Shown piece after piece: positions 1 to 8,849 of a stretch of 64,000 nt of DNA. The translations under genes were made by a program, and so were the position numbers. The number at the start of each line of letters is the position of its first letter. Position 1 is the first letter of the stretch. The notes below the pieces were generated by a model. The model was not told where the DNA came from. It was given only the letters and a program-made list of their open reading frames with translations, and did no database searches. The stretch spans positions 32,677 through 96,676 of the forward strand of contig UEIF01000037.1 in the NCBI GenBank assembly GCA_900468805.1, in the 5' to 3' direction. This DNA comes from Hyphomicrobiales bacterium. GTDB taxonomy: Bacteria; Pseudomonadota; Alphaproteobacteria; Rhizobiales; Rhizobiaceae.

Positions 1-15
1 GTCGATGAAACGTAT

Positions 16-34
16 CCGGCGCAAGAGGCGCCGG
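16..34. terminator. GC-rich hairpin at left edge
   Basis: Perfect 7-bp arms CCGGCGC/GCGCCGG flank a 5-nt loop, followed by GCAAAATCC. It could end a gene lying left of the window. No convincing gene is seen in 1-171. Confidence 0.3.
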
Positions 35-171
35 GCAAAATCCTTATAGGGCCGTTCTATGACAGTTTTCAGAGGAGAGGGATCGGCCGCAAGGGCCGAC
101 CCGATCAGGCGACAGTCGGATCACCGCGTCGACGCTTCGAGATTTCCGACCCTCGACATGAATCGGTAAGT

Positions 172-1938
172 TCAGCGAAGGTTTTCCTCTATCGGCTTGT
201 AACAGACTTCGGTGTCGCCGATCTCAGTCTTGCTGATGGGCTTCCACGTATTGCCGTCGAAGTCGAAGAATTCGACGAAACATTTATTGACATCGTAATT
301 CAGCCACTGAGTGGCAACAAGGCGGCTGTCCCGGCTATATTCCAAATTCAAATACAGGTTGTCTTCGCCACCACGAGGGAAAGATCCCGGGCGGCCTGTC
401 TGGTTGTTGGCGACTATGACGAAGGAGCACCCGGTACCGCAACCAATCTGAATAAGCGTATAGCGTCCGGCAAAATTCGGTCCTTCGCGCATTCCCTCGC
501 GGATGCGTGTTCTGAAATTGTTGAAGTCTCGGTCACGCCCTTTGAAGTCCGGCAACACTGTCTTTCCGGTAAACCGGCTTTGAATTGGGAAGTCGGATGC
601 GTTTGGCCGCTTGACCTTAGTTGCCGCAGACGTTGCGGCGACCGCTCCGTTTTCTTGAGATGATGCGACGTCGCAAGCATGCCACTCCATCTGATACCCG
701 TACTCGCCTTCACGGCCATAACACCAGCCCACAGCCTGGAGCTTCGTTCCGATGGCCTCGCGCTTGTTGCAGGCGGCCAGCGTCTCAGCAGAATCCCCGC
801 TGCCGCCTCGGCACGTAGTATTCTGCTCTTGCCATTGCGATATCAGGCGAATGGGTTGGGACGCGCCCTTGTCGGTCTCTATGACTTTGCCCGTCTCCGA
901 GATAATAGTTCCGGCCCTCTGGTCCCAAACCAGAGAGAATTCCGCCGTACCCGAAGATACGCGGTCACCCACATCGCGCTTTGCGTACCAATCAACGACG
1001 CCGTCTATCCTGCAGGTCTCGGAGCAGGTTATCCGCGCCGACCCGGGTTTTATACTATAGGCCCGGATCGGCCACCTTGATGCGAAGTCCCGCTTTTCAC
1101 CGATAACGACCGCCTTGGGGGTCGGCTTCCCATAAAAGTCCACTGTGTCGGCGTAAGCCTCCTCCATAAAAACAACCGCTTCGGCGTTCCCGTGGGACCA
1201 TGCGCTGTAGTAGGCAGTAACAAAGACGAGGGCCCTCTGCTCTGTCGTCAGTGGAGCGAATTCAGCATTTGCCGAGGGCGGGACGGTGGTCGGAGCAGCT
1301 CCGGTCGATGCCGCCCGCTCCGGCAGGGCGGGCAGGCTGCCCCAAGTGACCTTGTAGTTCTGCATTTCTTTTGCAGTGAGATATCGCATGTCATCGCTGG
1401 GAACCGATAAGCTAAGCTGGAGCAGCTTGGGATCGACATCCATCTCCATGAGGTATGTCATGATCTCTGCGGTCATCGCTTGAACCGCGGCGACGGCGGC
1501 ATTGCCTTCGATATTGCTCTCTGGCGAGAAGGAAGACTGGTGGACGCCGATCGCGCCTGGGTCCGCTTCGCGGTTCACGCCGCCGACAAACGCCAGCGCA
1601 CAGGCAGAGGCACATTGTGAGGACCGGAGCTGCAGAGTTGATAATCCTAGCGAGCGGATCATTCTCCCATAGGCCATCGCAGAGAGAACGTGGCCGCCAT
1701 TACTGTCGAAGGTGATTACTCTGGCTCCGCTTGCCGCAACTTCGCGGGCAAGCAGTTCTGGATTGTCGGATTTGCTAAATTCACCTTTGAGGAGGAGAAC
1801 TGGAACGGAATTATCAATCGGCACACGCTCTATTGTAATGTCTGCGCATGCGTTTCCGAACGAGGTAAGGAATGCGAAAAACCCAAAAACGACACTGCGC
1901 AGAAACACGATTACAAATCCCCAACCACGGCGAAGCAT
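172..1938 (-). CDS. exported multidomain protein with ClpP/crotonase-like N-terminal domain
   Basis: 588 residues. Residues 1-32 form a signal peptide or membrane anchor ending near NACA. Residues 35-200 resemble the COG3904 periplasmic ClpP/crotonase-fold family: FDSNGG near 77, CASACAL with a candidate nucleophile Ser111, and VHQSSF with His133. Residues 230-355 look like an NTF2/SnoaL-type domain. A Cys-containing segment covers 370-430, and a C-terminal domain of unknown function (440-588) has CGTGCSF. This suggests a periplasmic or envelope protease-like protein, but no substrate can be named. The ATG start lacks a clear ribosome binding site. No same-strand partner is adjacent. Function is inferred from fold motifs only. 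Confidence 0.75.
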   Translation of the reverse strand: MLRRGWGFVIVFLRSVVFGFFAFLTSFGNACADITIERVPIDNSVPVLLLKGEFSKSDNPELLAREVAASGARVITFDSNGGHVLSAMAYGRMIRSLGLSTLQLRSSQCASACALAFVGGVNREADPGAIGVHQSSFSPESNIEGNAAVAAVQAMTAEIMTYLMEMDVDPKLLQLSLSVPSDDMRYLTAKEMQNYKVTWGSLPALPERAASTGAAPTTVPPSANAEFAPLTTEQRALVFVTAYYSAWSHGNAEAVVFMEEAYADTVDFYGKPTPKAVVIGEKRDFASRWPIRAYSIKPGSARITCSETCRIDGVVDWYAKRDVGDRVSSGTAEFSLVWDQRAGTIISETGKVIETDKGASQPIRLISQWQEQNTTCRGGSGDSAETLAACNKREAIGTKLQAVGWCYGREGEYGYQMEWHACDVASSQENGAVAATSAATKVKRPNASDFPIQSRFTGKTVLPDFKGRDRDFNNFRTRIREGMREGPNFAGRYTLIQIGCGTGCSFVIVANNQTGRPGSFPRGGEDNLYLNLEYSRDSRLVATQWLNYDVNKCFVEFFDFDGNTWKPISKTEIGDTEVCYKPIEENLR

Positions 1939-2063
1939 ATGCTAGCGCATCAACTGCTGCGCGCAATATTGAAAGCAGCGGTTGGGTCGTCAAATGGGGA
2001 ATGTGTTTAACGCCGGCGTGATGCCTCGACGATCTCTTTGCCTGCAGCTGCGGCGCATGCGAC

Positions 2064-2528
2064 CTACGCCGCCAGGATCGTGATCCCATGGGCGTTTGCG
2101 GCCGCCCGCATACGAGCCACCGTTTCCGGCGACGGGCTGTCCTGCGGCTGTTCGGTGACACCCTCGGTCTCGATGAATTCGGCCATGTCGTGATCGACGA
2201 TAGCCGAAAAGACCGCGGGGACGGTTCCGTTGTTGGAATAGCCATGCACCATGAAAGGCGCGATGGTGACGATGTCGCCTTCGCTCGCTTCGATCTCTTC
2301 CGGCCCGGTATCTGTGAGCCGCCAGATCGTCAGCGTACCCTCGATGATCCGGAAGACTTCCGGGCTTGCATGGGCGTGGCGCGGCGTCTTGCCGCCGGGC
2401 TCCACCGTCACGTCGAAGATGTTGAGCCAGTTGCCTGTGAGGCGAGCCCGTCGCTCGACCTTGTCGCCCAGCACGAAGAAGCTCTTTGCCTCCGTCCGGG
2501 CATCTGTTTTCACAAATGAGTTGGACAT
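2064..2528 (-). CDS. cupin domain protein
   Basis: 154 residues. A small beta-barrel cupin with PGGKTPRHAHASPE (motif 1, metal-binding His/His/Glu) and PFMVHGYSN (motif 2 His). Such proteins may be enzymes, sensors or storage proteins; the substrate is unknown. An upstream in-frame extension to 2798 exists, but the ATG at 2528 begins the cupin-like sequence, whereas the extension is rich in Arg/Pro and reads as noncoding. It is transcribed away from the sugar isomerase gene at 2814, across a 285-bp intergenic region in which I see no clear operator. Confidence 0.75.
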   Translation of the reverse strand: MSNSFVKTDARTEAKSFFVLGDKVERRARLTGNWLNIFDVTVEPGGKTPRHAHASPEVFRIIEGTLTIWRLTDTGPEEIEASEGDIVTIAPFMVHGYSNNGTVPAVFSAIVDHDMAEFIETEGVTEQPQDSPSPETVARMRAAANAHGITILAA

Positions 2529-2813
2529 GATGTCACTTTCTTGTTCTTGCGGGGCGGTCCGATAGACCTTTGCGGCCGTTTTGGCAACCGCCGTAAAATC
2601 AGGGAAGGGCGAGCGGAGGTGGCTTTTGCGCGCTCTCGAGCCCTGAAACCGACGACGATCATATCGGTATGGCCTTCCCGCTTCGCAAGTGCGACAGGTT
2701 GGCAGCCGCTGTTTCTGGGATACCGGCCTGTAATATCGGCGACACAGAAGAGGCGCATAGAACGCGCCGATCCTTCCCCGCCAATCAGGCCATACCATCA
2801 GCGGAGCAACCCC

Positions 2814-3632
2814 ATGTCTTCACTTCCCGTCGTCGGCGCAGCCATGACGATCGACGAACTCGAAAACCATCGTGACTGGCTCTTCGAAAAGTCCCGCGAT
2901 CTCGAGCTGCAGAGCTTCGTCAATGCAGAGGTGCTGAACGGCGACTGGACGCCGCGTGCCGATCACGTCAAGAGGCTGCTCGACGGCTACAAGGGCCGCG
3001 TCGGCATCCATGGACCGTTCTGGGGCTTCATCATCGCCTCGCAGGATCCGGACATCCGCGCCGTCGTCTCCCGCCGCATGCTGCAGGGCCTCGATGTCTG
3101 CGCTGCGATCGGCGGCACGCATATGGTCGTCCATAGCCCTTACACGACCTGGAGCTACAACAACCTCGACAATAACGAGGGCGAACGCGAAAAGATCGTT
3201 GAATACTGCCATCAGACGATGCGCGAAGCGGTGAAGCGCGCCGAGGAAATCGGCTGCACGCTTGTCATCGAGAACATCGAGGACAAGGACCCGCATATTC
3301 GCGGAGCCTTGGCGGAAAGCTTCAACTCGCCGGCAGTCGCTGTCTCCATCGACACCGGCCATGCGCATTACGCTCACGGCTATACCGGCGCTCCGCCGGT
3401 CGATTATTACGTTCACGCCGCCGGCAACCGCCTCGGCCACGTCCATCTGCAGGATGCCGACGGTTATGCCGACCGCCACTGGGCGCTCGGCGAAGGCACC
3501 GTCAACTGGCGTGCGGTTTTCGCAGCGCTTGCCAAGGTCGAAAGCAATCCGCGCCTGATCATCGAGATCAAGGACAAGTCGAAGATCATCGCTTCGGCCG
3601 AATACCTCGCCTCGATCGGCGTCGCCCAATAA
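2814..3632 (+). CDS. sugar phosphate isomerase/epimerase family protein (TIM barrel)
   Basis: 272 residues, typical for the xylose-isomerase-like AP_endonuc_2 family. The expected metal ligands are visible as Glu153 (IENIED), Asp180 (SIDTGHAH), His near 211 (GHVHLQD) and Glu251 (IIEIKD). The family isomerises or epimerises sugars, inositols or related polyols, and the substrate here cannot be read from sequence. The ATG is preceded by GGAG at a good distance; a longer in-frame extension to 2541 is rejected because it does not resemble the family. A hairpin at 3654-3679 separates it from convergent tetA. Confidence 0.8.
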   Translation: MSSLPVVGAAMTIDELENHRDWLFEKSRDLELQSFVNAEVLNGDWTPRADHVKRLLDGYKGRVGIHGPFWGFIIASQDPDIRAVVSRRMLQGLDVCAAIGGTHMVVHSPYTTWSYNNLDNNEGEREKIVEYCHQTMREAVKRAEEIGCTLVIENIEDKDPHIRGALAESFNSPAVAVSIDTGHAHYAHGYTGAPPVDYYVHAAGNRLGHVHLQDADGYADRHWALGEGTVNWRAVFAALAKVESNPRLIIEIKDKSKIIASAEYLASIGVAQ

Positions 3633-3653
3633 CAGCATCAAGTAATCGGAACA

Positions 3654-3679
3654 GGCGGCGGGATGATTATCTCGCCGCC
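3654..3679. terminator. bidirectional hairpin between convergent genes
   Basis: Arms GGCGGCGGGAT and ATCTCGCCGCC pair at 10 of 11 positions around the loop GATT. It sits between the stop codons of the TIM-barrel gene and tetA, so it can serve both directions. There is no long T run. Confidence 0.55.
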
Positions 3680-3687
3680 ATCCACTT

Positions 3688-4866
3688 TCAGGCCGTGGCA
3701 TCCTTCGGCCGGCGGCTGAAGGCGACCGGCAGGCAGAGCACGTAGAAACCCGCGCCCAGCACCCAGACAAGCCCCGGAAAGATATCCCGCGAGGCGAAAT
3801 AGATCGTGCTGATCGCCAGTGGCCCGATGATCGAGGCAAGGCTCGTCGTGCTCGCGAGCAATCCCTGTACACGTCCCTGATGATCGCCGTCGACGCGCGC
3901 CGTCACCAGAGATTGCAGGGCCGGCGCACCGATGCCACCGAGGCAGAAGAGCGGCATCAGCAGGAATGCCATCCATCCCTCCGTCAAAAGCGCGACGATG
4001 ATATAGGCAGCGCTGTCGGCGACGATGCCGATCAAGAGCGTCCGGTGCTCGCCCCATCTTTCGCTGATCGGCCCGGCGATGAAGGCCTGCACGATGGCAT
4101 GGAAGAAGCCGAAGGCGGCAAGCGAGATGCCGACCATCATCGGCGACCAGGAAAACTTGTCCTGCCCGTAGAGAACCCAGATCGTGCCGCCGACTTCGCC
4201 GACGAGCGCCAGAATGAAATAGGCGCCGGCAAGCGGCAGCAGCAGCCGGTAGCCCATTAGCCAGCGGAAATGGGCAAGCGGCGAAAACTCCTGTTTCTCC
4301 GCAGCCGTGCCAGATCTACGCGTCTCCGGCAGCAAGAATAGCGCCATCAGCAGGTTGGCGGCATTGAGCGCGGCAGCGGCGATGAAGGGCAGGCGCACGG
4401 AGAATTCTCCGAGCACGCCACCGATCGCCGGCCCGGCAATGAAGCCGATGCCGAAGCAGGCGCTGAGCTGGCCGAAGCGGCGCGTGCGCTCCGCATCGTC
4501 GGTGATATCGGTCACGCAGGCCGCGGCCACCGCATTGCTGGCGCCCGTAATGCCGGCGATCGCCCGGCCGATGAAGAGCAGCCACAGCGACGGCGCAGCG
4601 GCCATGAACACGTAGTCGATCGCCGCGCCACCGAGCGATAGCATCAGGATCGGCTTGCGGCCGAAGCGGTCCGACAACGAGCCGAGCACCGGCGAAAAAA
4701 TGAACTGCATCAGCGCATAGAGGGCCAGGAAGGCGCCGAATCGCCATCCGAGATCGTCGGTATGGCCGACATCCTGAAGCAGCCGCGGAAAGATCGGCAG
4801 GGTCAGGCCAATGCCGGCGGCATCGAGGATTACGGTGGCATAGACGACGACTAGCGCTTTTTTCAT
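3688..4866 (-). CDS. tetA: tetracycline efflux MFS transporter, TetA family
   Basis: 392 residues with about 12 membrane segments. It begins like the class A/C tetracycline/H+ antiporters (ATVILDAAGIGLTLPIFP) and has MFS motif A, GSLSDRFGRKP, in the first cytoplasmic loop. It should export tetracycline-metal chelates from the cytoplasm. The start is set at MKKALVV (4866), because an extension to 4926 would run through the operators. It is divergent from tetR with two palindromes between them. The pair resembles the chromosomal tet(30) locus known from Agrobacterium. Tetracycline specificity is supported mainly by the regulator, whose drug-contacting residues are conserved. Confidence 0.85.
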   Translation of the reverse strand: MKKALVVVYATVILDAAGIGLTLPIFPRLLQDVGHTDDLGWRFGAFLALYALMQFIFSPVLGSLSDRFGRKPILMLSLGGAAIDYVFMAAAPSLWLLFIGRAIAGITGASNAVAAACVTDITDDAERTRRFGQLSACFGIGFIAGPAIGGVLGEFSVRLPFIAAAALNAANLLMALFLLPETRRSGTAAEKQEFSPLAHFRWLMGYRLLLPLAGAYFILALVGEVGGTIWVLYGQDKFSWSPMMVGISLAAFGFFHAIVQAFIAGPISERWGEHRTLLIGIVADSAAYIIVALLTEGWMAFLLMPLFCLGGIGAPALQSLVTARVDGDHQGRVQGLLASTTSLASIIGPLAISTIYFASRDIFPGLVWVLGAGFYVLCLPVAFSRRPKDATA

Positions 4867-4882
4867 CGGATCGGCTGAAAAT

Positions 4883-4913
4883 TTATCACTGATAAGTTCC
4901 TTATCGCTGATAA
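4883..4913. promoter_or_regulatory. tandem tet operators
   Basis: Two 13-bp palindromes, TTATCACTGATAA (4883-4895, perfect) and TTATCGCTGATAA (4901-4913, one mismatch), match the known tetO form TATCANTGATA. Their centres are 18 bp apart. They lie between tetA (start 4866) and tetR (start 4944), so TetR binding should repress both genes. Confidence 0.85.
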
Positions 4914-4943
4914 ATTGAGATGGCAACAGGGAATTCGAAAACG

Positions 4944-5555
4944 ATGAAAGTGGATCGGGCGCAGATCGTCGACGAAGCGCTGAAGCTCTTGAACGAAGTG
5001 GGCATCGATGCCCTTTCCACCCGCATGCTTGCCGAGCGGCTGAATGTGCGCCAGCCCGCCCTCTACTGGCACTTCAAGAGCAAGCGGGCGCTTGTCGAGG
5101 CGATGGCCGAGGAGATCATGGCGCGGGGCCACACACACGACTGGCCGGCCTCGGCAGATGGCTGGCGGGAATTCATGCTCGACAATGCCCGCAATTTCCG
5201 CCGCACGCTCTTGAGCTACCGCGACGGTGGCCGGGTGCATGCCGGTACTGAAGCCGATCCGCAGGATCTTGCCAATATCGAAGCCCATATCGCGATCCTC
5301 GTCAAATCAGGCATGGAGGTGGAATTCGCCATGGAATTGCTCGTCGCGGTCGATCGCTACACCGTCGGCTGCGTCATCGAGGAGCAGGCCGAGCCGCCGC
5401 CGGAGCAGGAAAAGCTCGATGCCGCTGCAATCGCTTTCCCGCTGACGCGCCGGGCGATTACGCACTACCGCAACTACGGGCACGAAGCCTTCTTCGAAGC
5501 CGGGTTGCAGATGATGATCGACGGCGCCGCATTTCGGTTGGAGCGACACGCCTGA
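4944..5555 (+). CDS. tetR: tetracycline repressor TetR
   Basis: 203 residues from the ATG at 4944. The N-terminal helix-turn-helix (about 25-45) contains RQPALYWHFKSK. Unlike generic TetR-family proteins, the core aligns with Tn10 TetR: His63, Asn81, Phe85, His99 and Thr102 correspond to TetR(B) His64, Asn82, Phe86, His100 and Thr103, which bind tetracycline-Mg. The helix GCVIEEQA matches GCVLEDQE. The constant one-residue offset supports 4944 over the upstream ATG at 4920, which lies only 6 bp from the operator without a Shine-Dalgarno. Autoregulated with tetA. Confidence 0.88.
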   Translation: MKVDRAQIVDEALKLLNEVGIDALSTRMLAERLNVRQPALYWHFKSKRALVEAMAEEIMARGHTHDWPASADGWREFMLDNARNFRRTLLSYRDGGRVHAGTEADPQDLANIEAHIAILVKSGMEVEFAMELLVAVDRYTVGCVIEEQAEPPPEQEKLDAAAIAFPLTRRAITHYRNYGHEAFFEAGLQMMIDGAAFRLERHA

Positions 5556-5558
5556 GCC

Positions 5559-6467
5559 TCAGTCGCGCATCGCCCAGCGGATGCCGGCGGCAACCGAGAG
5601 CCCCAGCAGCGGCCATATTGCCCAGAAAGTCCCTTGCCATGTCAGCATGTTGATGGCGATCAGGCCAACCCCCACGATGGCAAGTGCTGCGATGCGCTGA
5701 TCGAACCGGTCTTGAATACGCACCCATGTCATGGCCGCCAGAAAGGCGAAGGCAAGTAGCGGCCAGACGGCCCAAAACTCACCTTCCCAGCTGGCAATAT
5801 TGATGACGACGAGCATGGCGCCGATGACGGCCAGGATGCCGCCGAGCTTGTTCAGCCTGCCGCGCGGGGCCGGCGCCGGTCTGGACCTCGGCCTCTCGAC
5901 GGGGCGGTCGGGAACGGATGCCGGCTTCTGCGGCTCTGCGCTGACATGGCCGATGCGCACGGCATAACTGGGCACGGCATCGGCGACATTCTTCATATCC
6001 AGAGGCCCCAGAAAGTCGAAGCCGACGGCCACCTTGTTTCGCACCTGGTCATAGACTGTGTTCGAGATCACGATCCCGCCGGCCGGTGCCGAAGCCTGCA
6101 GCCGCGCGGCGATATTGACGCCATCGCCATAGATATCGTCGCCTTCGACGATGACATCGCCAAGATTGATGCCGATGCGGAAGAGCATCCGCCCATCCGT
6201 GGGTCGCGCCGCATTCTTGCCGGCAAGCTCGTTCTGTACGTCGATTGCTGCCCGAACCGCTTCGACGACGCTTGGGAAGTCTGCAAGCAGCCCGTCTCCC
6301 CAGGTATTGACCACCCGTCCGGCATGCGAGGTGATCAGGCGGGACATCGCGTCGCGATAATGCTTCAGCATCGCGAGCGTGCCTTCCTCATCCTCGCCCA
6401 TCAAACGCGTATAGTCCTGCACGTCGGCCGCAAAGATCGTCGTCAGCTTGCGTTGTGTTTCGCTCAT
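5559..6467 (-). CDS. class III adenylate/guanylate cyclase with duplicated membrane tail
   Basis: 302 residues. The N-terminal cyclase homology domain (1-180) carries metal-binding Asp15 (FAADVQDYT) and Asp58 (NTWGDGL), plus Asn118/Arg122 in GVNIAARL, so it should be active. A Pro/Arg linker (about 185-205) leads to four hydrophobic segments arranged as two similar units, EFWAVWPLL and TFWAIWPLL each preceded by INxxxW. The catalytic domain is therefore N-terminal and cytoplasmic with a C-terminal membrane anchor. The start at 6467 has GGGGGAG just upstream. Whether it makes cAMP or cGMP is not settled. Confidence 0.82.
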   Translation of the reverse strand: MSETQRKLTTIFAADVQDYTRLMGEDEEGTLAMLKHYRDAMSRLITSHAGRVVNTWGDGLLADFPSVVEAVRAAIDVQNELAGKNAARPTDGRMLFRIGINLGDVIVEGDDIYGDGVNIAARLQASAPAGGIVISNTVYDQVRNKVAVGFDFLGPLDMKNVADAVPSYAVRIGHVSAEPQKPASVPDRPVERPRSRPAPAPRGRLNKLGGILAVIGAMLVVINIASWEGEFWAVWPLLAFAFLAAMTWVRIQDRFDQRIAALAIVGVGLIAINMLTWQGTFWAIWPLLGLSVAAGIRWAMRD

Positions 6468-6573
6468 GGACTCCCCCATCGCCGCCGGCGGGCCGGTGGC
6501 TTCGTCACAAATAGGTGGGGTCGCAACCTCGTATCCGGTAGTCCGCCCTGGCGCAAACTGCCGGCCCACCGTC

Positions 6574-7614
6574 CTAGAACTGCGTAATCACGCTGATACC
6601 CGTACCCTCGGCCTTGTCGAGCGCCATCAGCGCCGGCACTCCCTCCGCAAGGCTGATACGCCTGCCGATCAGTTTCTGCGGCGCAATCCTGCCTGCGGCG
6701 AGCATCGCTAGCATGGCGTCATAGCGCCACGCCTGCATGCCATGACTGCCGTAGATTTCCAGTTCGTGGCCGATCACCTGTGCCATCGGGATCTGTGGTG
6801 TGGAATGCTCGCCGAGCATCAAGCCCACCTGCACATGGCGGCCGCGCCGGCGCAAATTCTTGATCGAATTGAAGCAGGTGACGGGATGACCGAGCGCGTC
6901 GATGGACACATGCGCGCCGCCCTTGGTGATCTCGCGCACGGCTTCCGGTACGTCGCCAACTGCGGAGGCATTGATCGTTGCCACCGCCCCGCACTCGCGC
7001 GCAAAGGCCAGCTTCTCCACGGAGATATCGATGGCGATCGCATTGGCCCCAAGCGCGCTAGCGATCATGATCGCCGAAAGGCCGACACCGCCGCAGCCAT
7101 GCACCGCAATCCACTCGCCCGGTCCGGTGCGCGCCTGATCCGCAACGGCGCGGAAGGAGGTGGCGAAGCGGCAGCCGAGGCTTGCCGCCGTCGCGTCATC
7201 CACGCTCTCGGGCAGATGCACCAAATTGGTATCGGCATAATCGATGCCGACATATTCGGCGAATGAACCCCAATGAGTGAAGCCCGGCTGGAACTGGTTG
7301 GGGCAGACCTGCTGGTTGCCGGAATGGCATTCGCTGCAGTGGCCGCAGCCGGAAACGAAGGGCACTGTCACCCGGTCGCCGACCTTGAAGCGCACCACGC
7401 CCTTGCCCGTCGCCACGATCTTGCCCGCAAGCTCATGCCCCGGCACATGCGGCAGGCGGATATCCGGGTCATGCCCCATCCAGCCGTGCCAGTCACTGCG
7501 GCAAAGCCCTGTCGCGCCGACCTTGATGACCACGCCATCTTCCGAAGGTGTCGGATCCGGCACGGTGCGGATCTCCGGCGCCTGTTCGAAGGCTTCGTAA
7601 TACATGGCTTTCAT
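6574..7614 (-). CDS. zinc-dependent alcohol dehydrogenase (MDR family)
   Basis: 346 residues, usual length. Catalytic zinc ligands Cys38, His60 and Glu61 (VPGHE), and the structural zinc set Cys90/93/96/104 (CGHCSECHSGNQQVC), are intact. A Rossmann motif GCGGVGLSA lies near 174. It oxidises an alcohol or reduces an aldehyde with NAD(P)(H); the substrate is unknown. The ATG at 7614 is preceded by AGGAGAG. It is divergent from the aminotransferase at 7865 across 250 bp containing no obvious palindrome. Cytoplasmic. Confidence 0.85.
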   Translation of the reverse strand: MKAMYYEAFEQAPEIRTVPDPTPSEDGVVIKVGATGLCRSDWHGWMGHDPDIRLPHVPGHELAGKIVATGKGVVRFKVGDRVTVPFVSGCGHCSECHSGNQQVCPNQFQPGFTHWGSFAEYVGIDYADTNLVHLPESVDDATAASLGCRFATSFRAVADQARTGPGEWIAVHGCGGVGLSAIMIASALGANAIAIDISVEKLAFARECGAVATINASAVGDVPEAVREITKGGAHVSIDALGHPVTCFNSIKNLRRRGRHVQVGLMLGEHSTPQIPMAQVIGHELEIYGSHGMQAWRYDAMLAMLAAGRIAPQKLIGRRISLAEGVPALMALDKAEGTGISVITQF

Positions 7615-7864
7615 CGGCTTCTCTCCTGGCCCCGCACACGCTTTTCCTTATCCATGATGACATGCGGCGGGGGGCTCGATCCAGTCGCCTATCCATCATT
7701 TTCCTTTATGGACCCATCGCTTTGGGACCAAGACACGCGCATCAATATTTCAATCCTAGCGCACTATCGGGCATTTTCTTGCTTCGATGTTTCAACCGTC
7801 AATTTGCGCTTGACCGTCCCTGGCATGGAGGATTTTGCTTTGCCGACTTCAGAAGGAGAGCGCC

Positions 7865-8752
7865 ATGTCCGTCGATACGTCACCCCGCACGACCACCTGG
7901 ACCTATGTCGAGGGAGAGTGGATTGCCGGCAACCCGCCGCTGATCGGGCCGACTTCGCACGCCATGTGGCTCGGCTCCACCGTCTTCGACGGCGCCCGCT
8001 GGTTCGATGGCATCGCACCCGATCTCGACCTGCATTGCCAGCGCATCAACCGCTCTGCCGTTGCCATGGGCCTGAAGCCGGTCAAGACGGCCGAAGAGAT
8101 CGAGGCGCTTGCCTGGGACGGCGTGAAGAAGTTCGACGGCAAGACGCCGATCTATATCAAGCCGATGTATTGGGGTGAGCACGGTTCGCCGGGCAGCGTC
8201 GTGACCGTTGATGGCGAATCCACGCGTTTCGCGCTCTGCCTGTTCGAGGCGGCCATGGGCGGCCACGGCGGTTCCTCGCTCACCGTGTCGCCCTACCGTC
8301 GCCCGACGCCGGAAACCGCGATGACCGACGCCAAGGCGGGCGCGCTCTACCCGAACAGTGGTCGCGCGATTGCGGAGGCGAGAGGCCGTGGCTTCGACAA
8401 CGCCCTGATGCGCGATATGAACGGCAATGTGGTCGAAACCGCGTCCTCGAACGTCTTCATGGTCAAGGATGGCGTAGTCTTCACCCCGGTCGCCAACCGT
8501 ACCTTCCTCGCTGGCATCACGCGCCTGCGCGTCATCGGCCTCTTGCGCAAGGCCGGCTTCGACGTACGCGAGGCGACGCTCTCGGTCGAGGACTTCATGG
8601 GCGCCGACGAGATCTTCACAAGCGGCAATTATTCCAAGGTCGTCGGGGTCAACAGGCTTGACGGCCGCAATTTCCAGGAAGGCCCTGTCACCCGCAAGGC
8701 GCTCGACCTCTACATGGACTGGGCCTACGGCCGCGGGGGGAACGAGGAGTGA
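7865..8752 (+). CDS. branched-chain amino acid aminotransferase-like, PLP class IV
   Basis: 295 residues. Fold type IV aminotransferase with PLP lysine Lys157 (DAKAGALYPNSGRA) and the conserved acidic motif ETASSNVF at 191-198, equivalent to EGxxxNLF in IlvE. Family members transfer amino groups between Val/Leu/Ile and 2-oxoglutarate, but this long, slightly divergent type may use other amino acids. The ATG at 7865 has AAGGAG 8 bp upstream; the upstream ATG at 7835 lacks one. Single gene, flanked by divergent and convergent neighbours. Confidence 0.82.
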   Translation: MSVDTSPRTTTWTYVEGEWIAGNPPLIGPTSHAMWLGSTVFDGARWFDGIAPDLDLHCQRINRSAVAMGLKPVKTAEEIEALAWDGVKKFDGKTPIYIKPMYWGEHGSPGSVVTVDGESTRFALCLFEAAMGGHGGSSLTVSPYRRPTPETAMTDAKAGALYPNSGRAIAEARGRGFDNALMRDMNGNVVETASSNVFMVKDGVVFTPVANRTFLAGITRLRVIGLLRKAGFDVREATLSVEDFMGADEIFTSGNYSKVVGVNRLDGRNFQEGPVTRKALDLYMDWAYGRGGNEE

Positions 8753-8849
8753 GTGATGTGTCGCGTAGCGGCAGTAATTGATCCAGTGAATCGATCGCAG
8801 TCACGAACGCCCTGAGCCATGCGAAGGGCTGGGTCAACGAGCGAGGGCC

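Noticed and set aside
4920..4943. Upstream ATG of tetR at 4920
   Set aside because: No Shine-Dalgarno, only 6 bp from the operator, and alignment with Tn10 TetR places the start at 4944.
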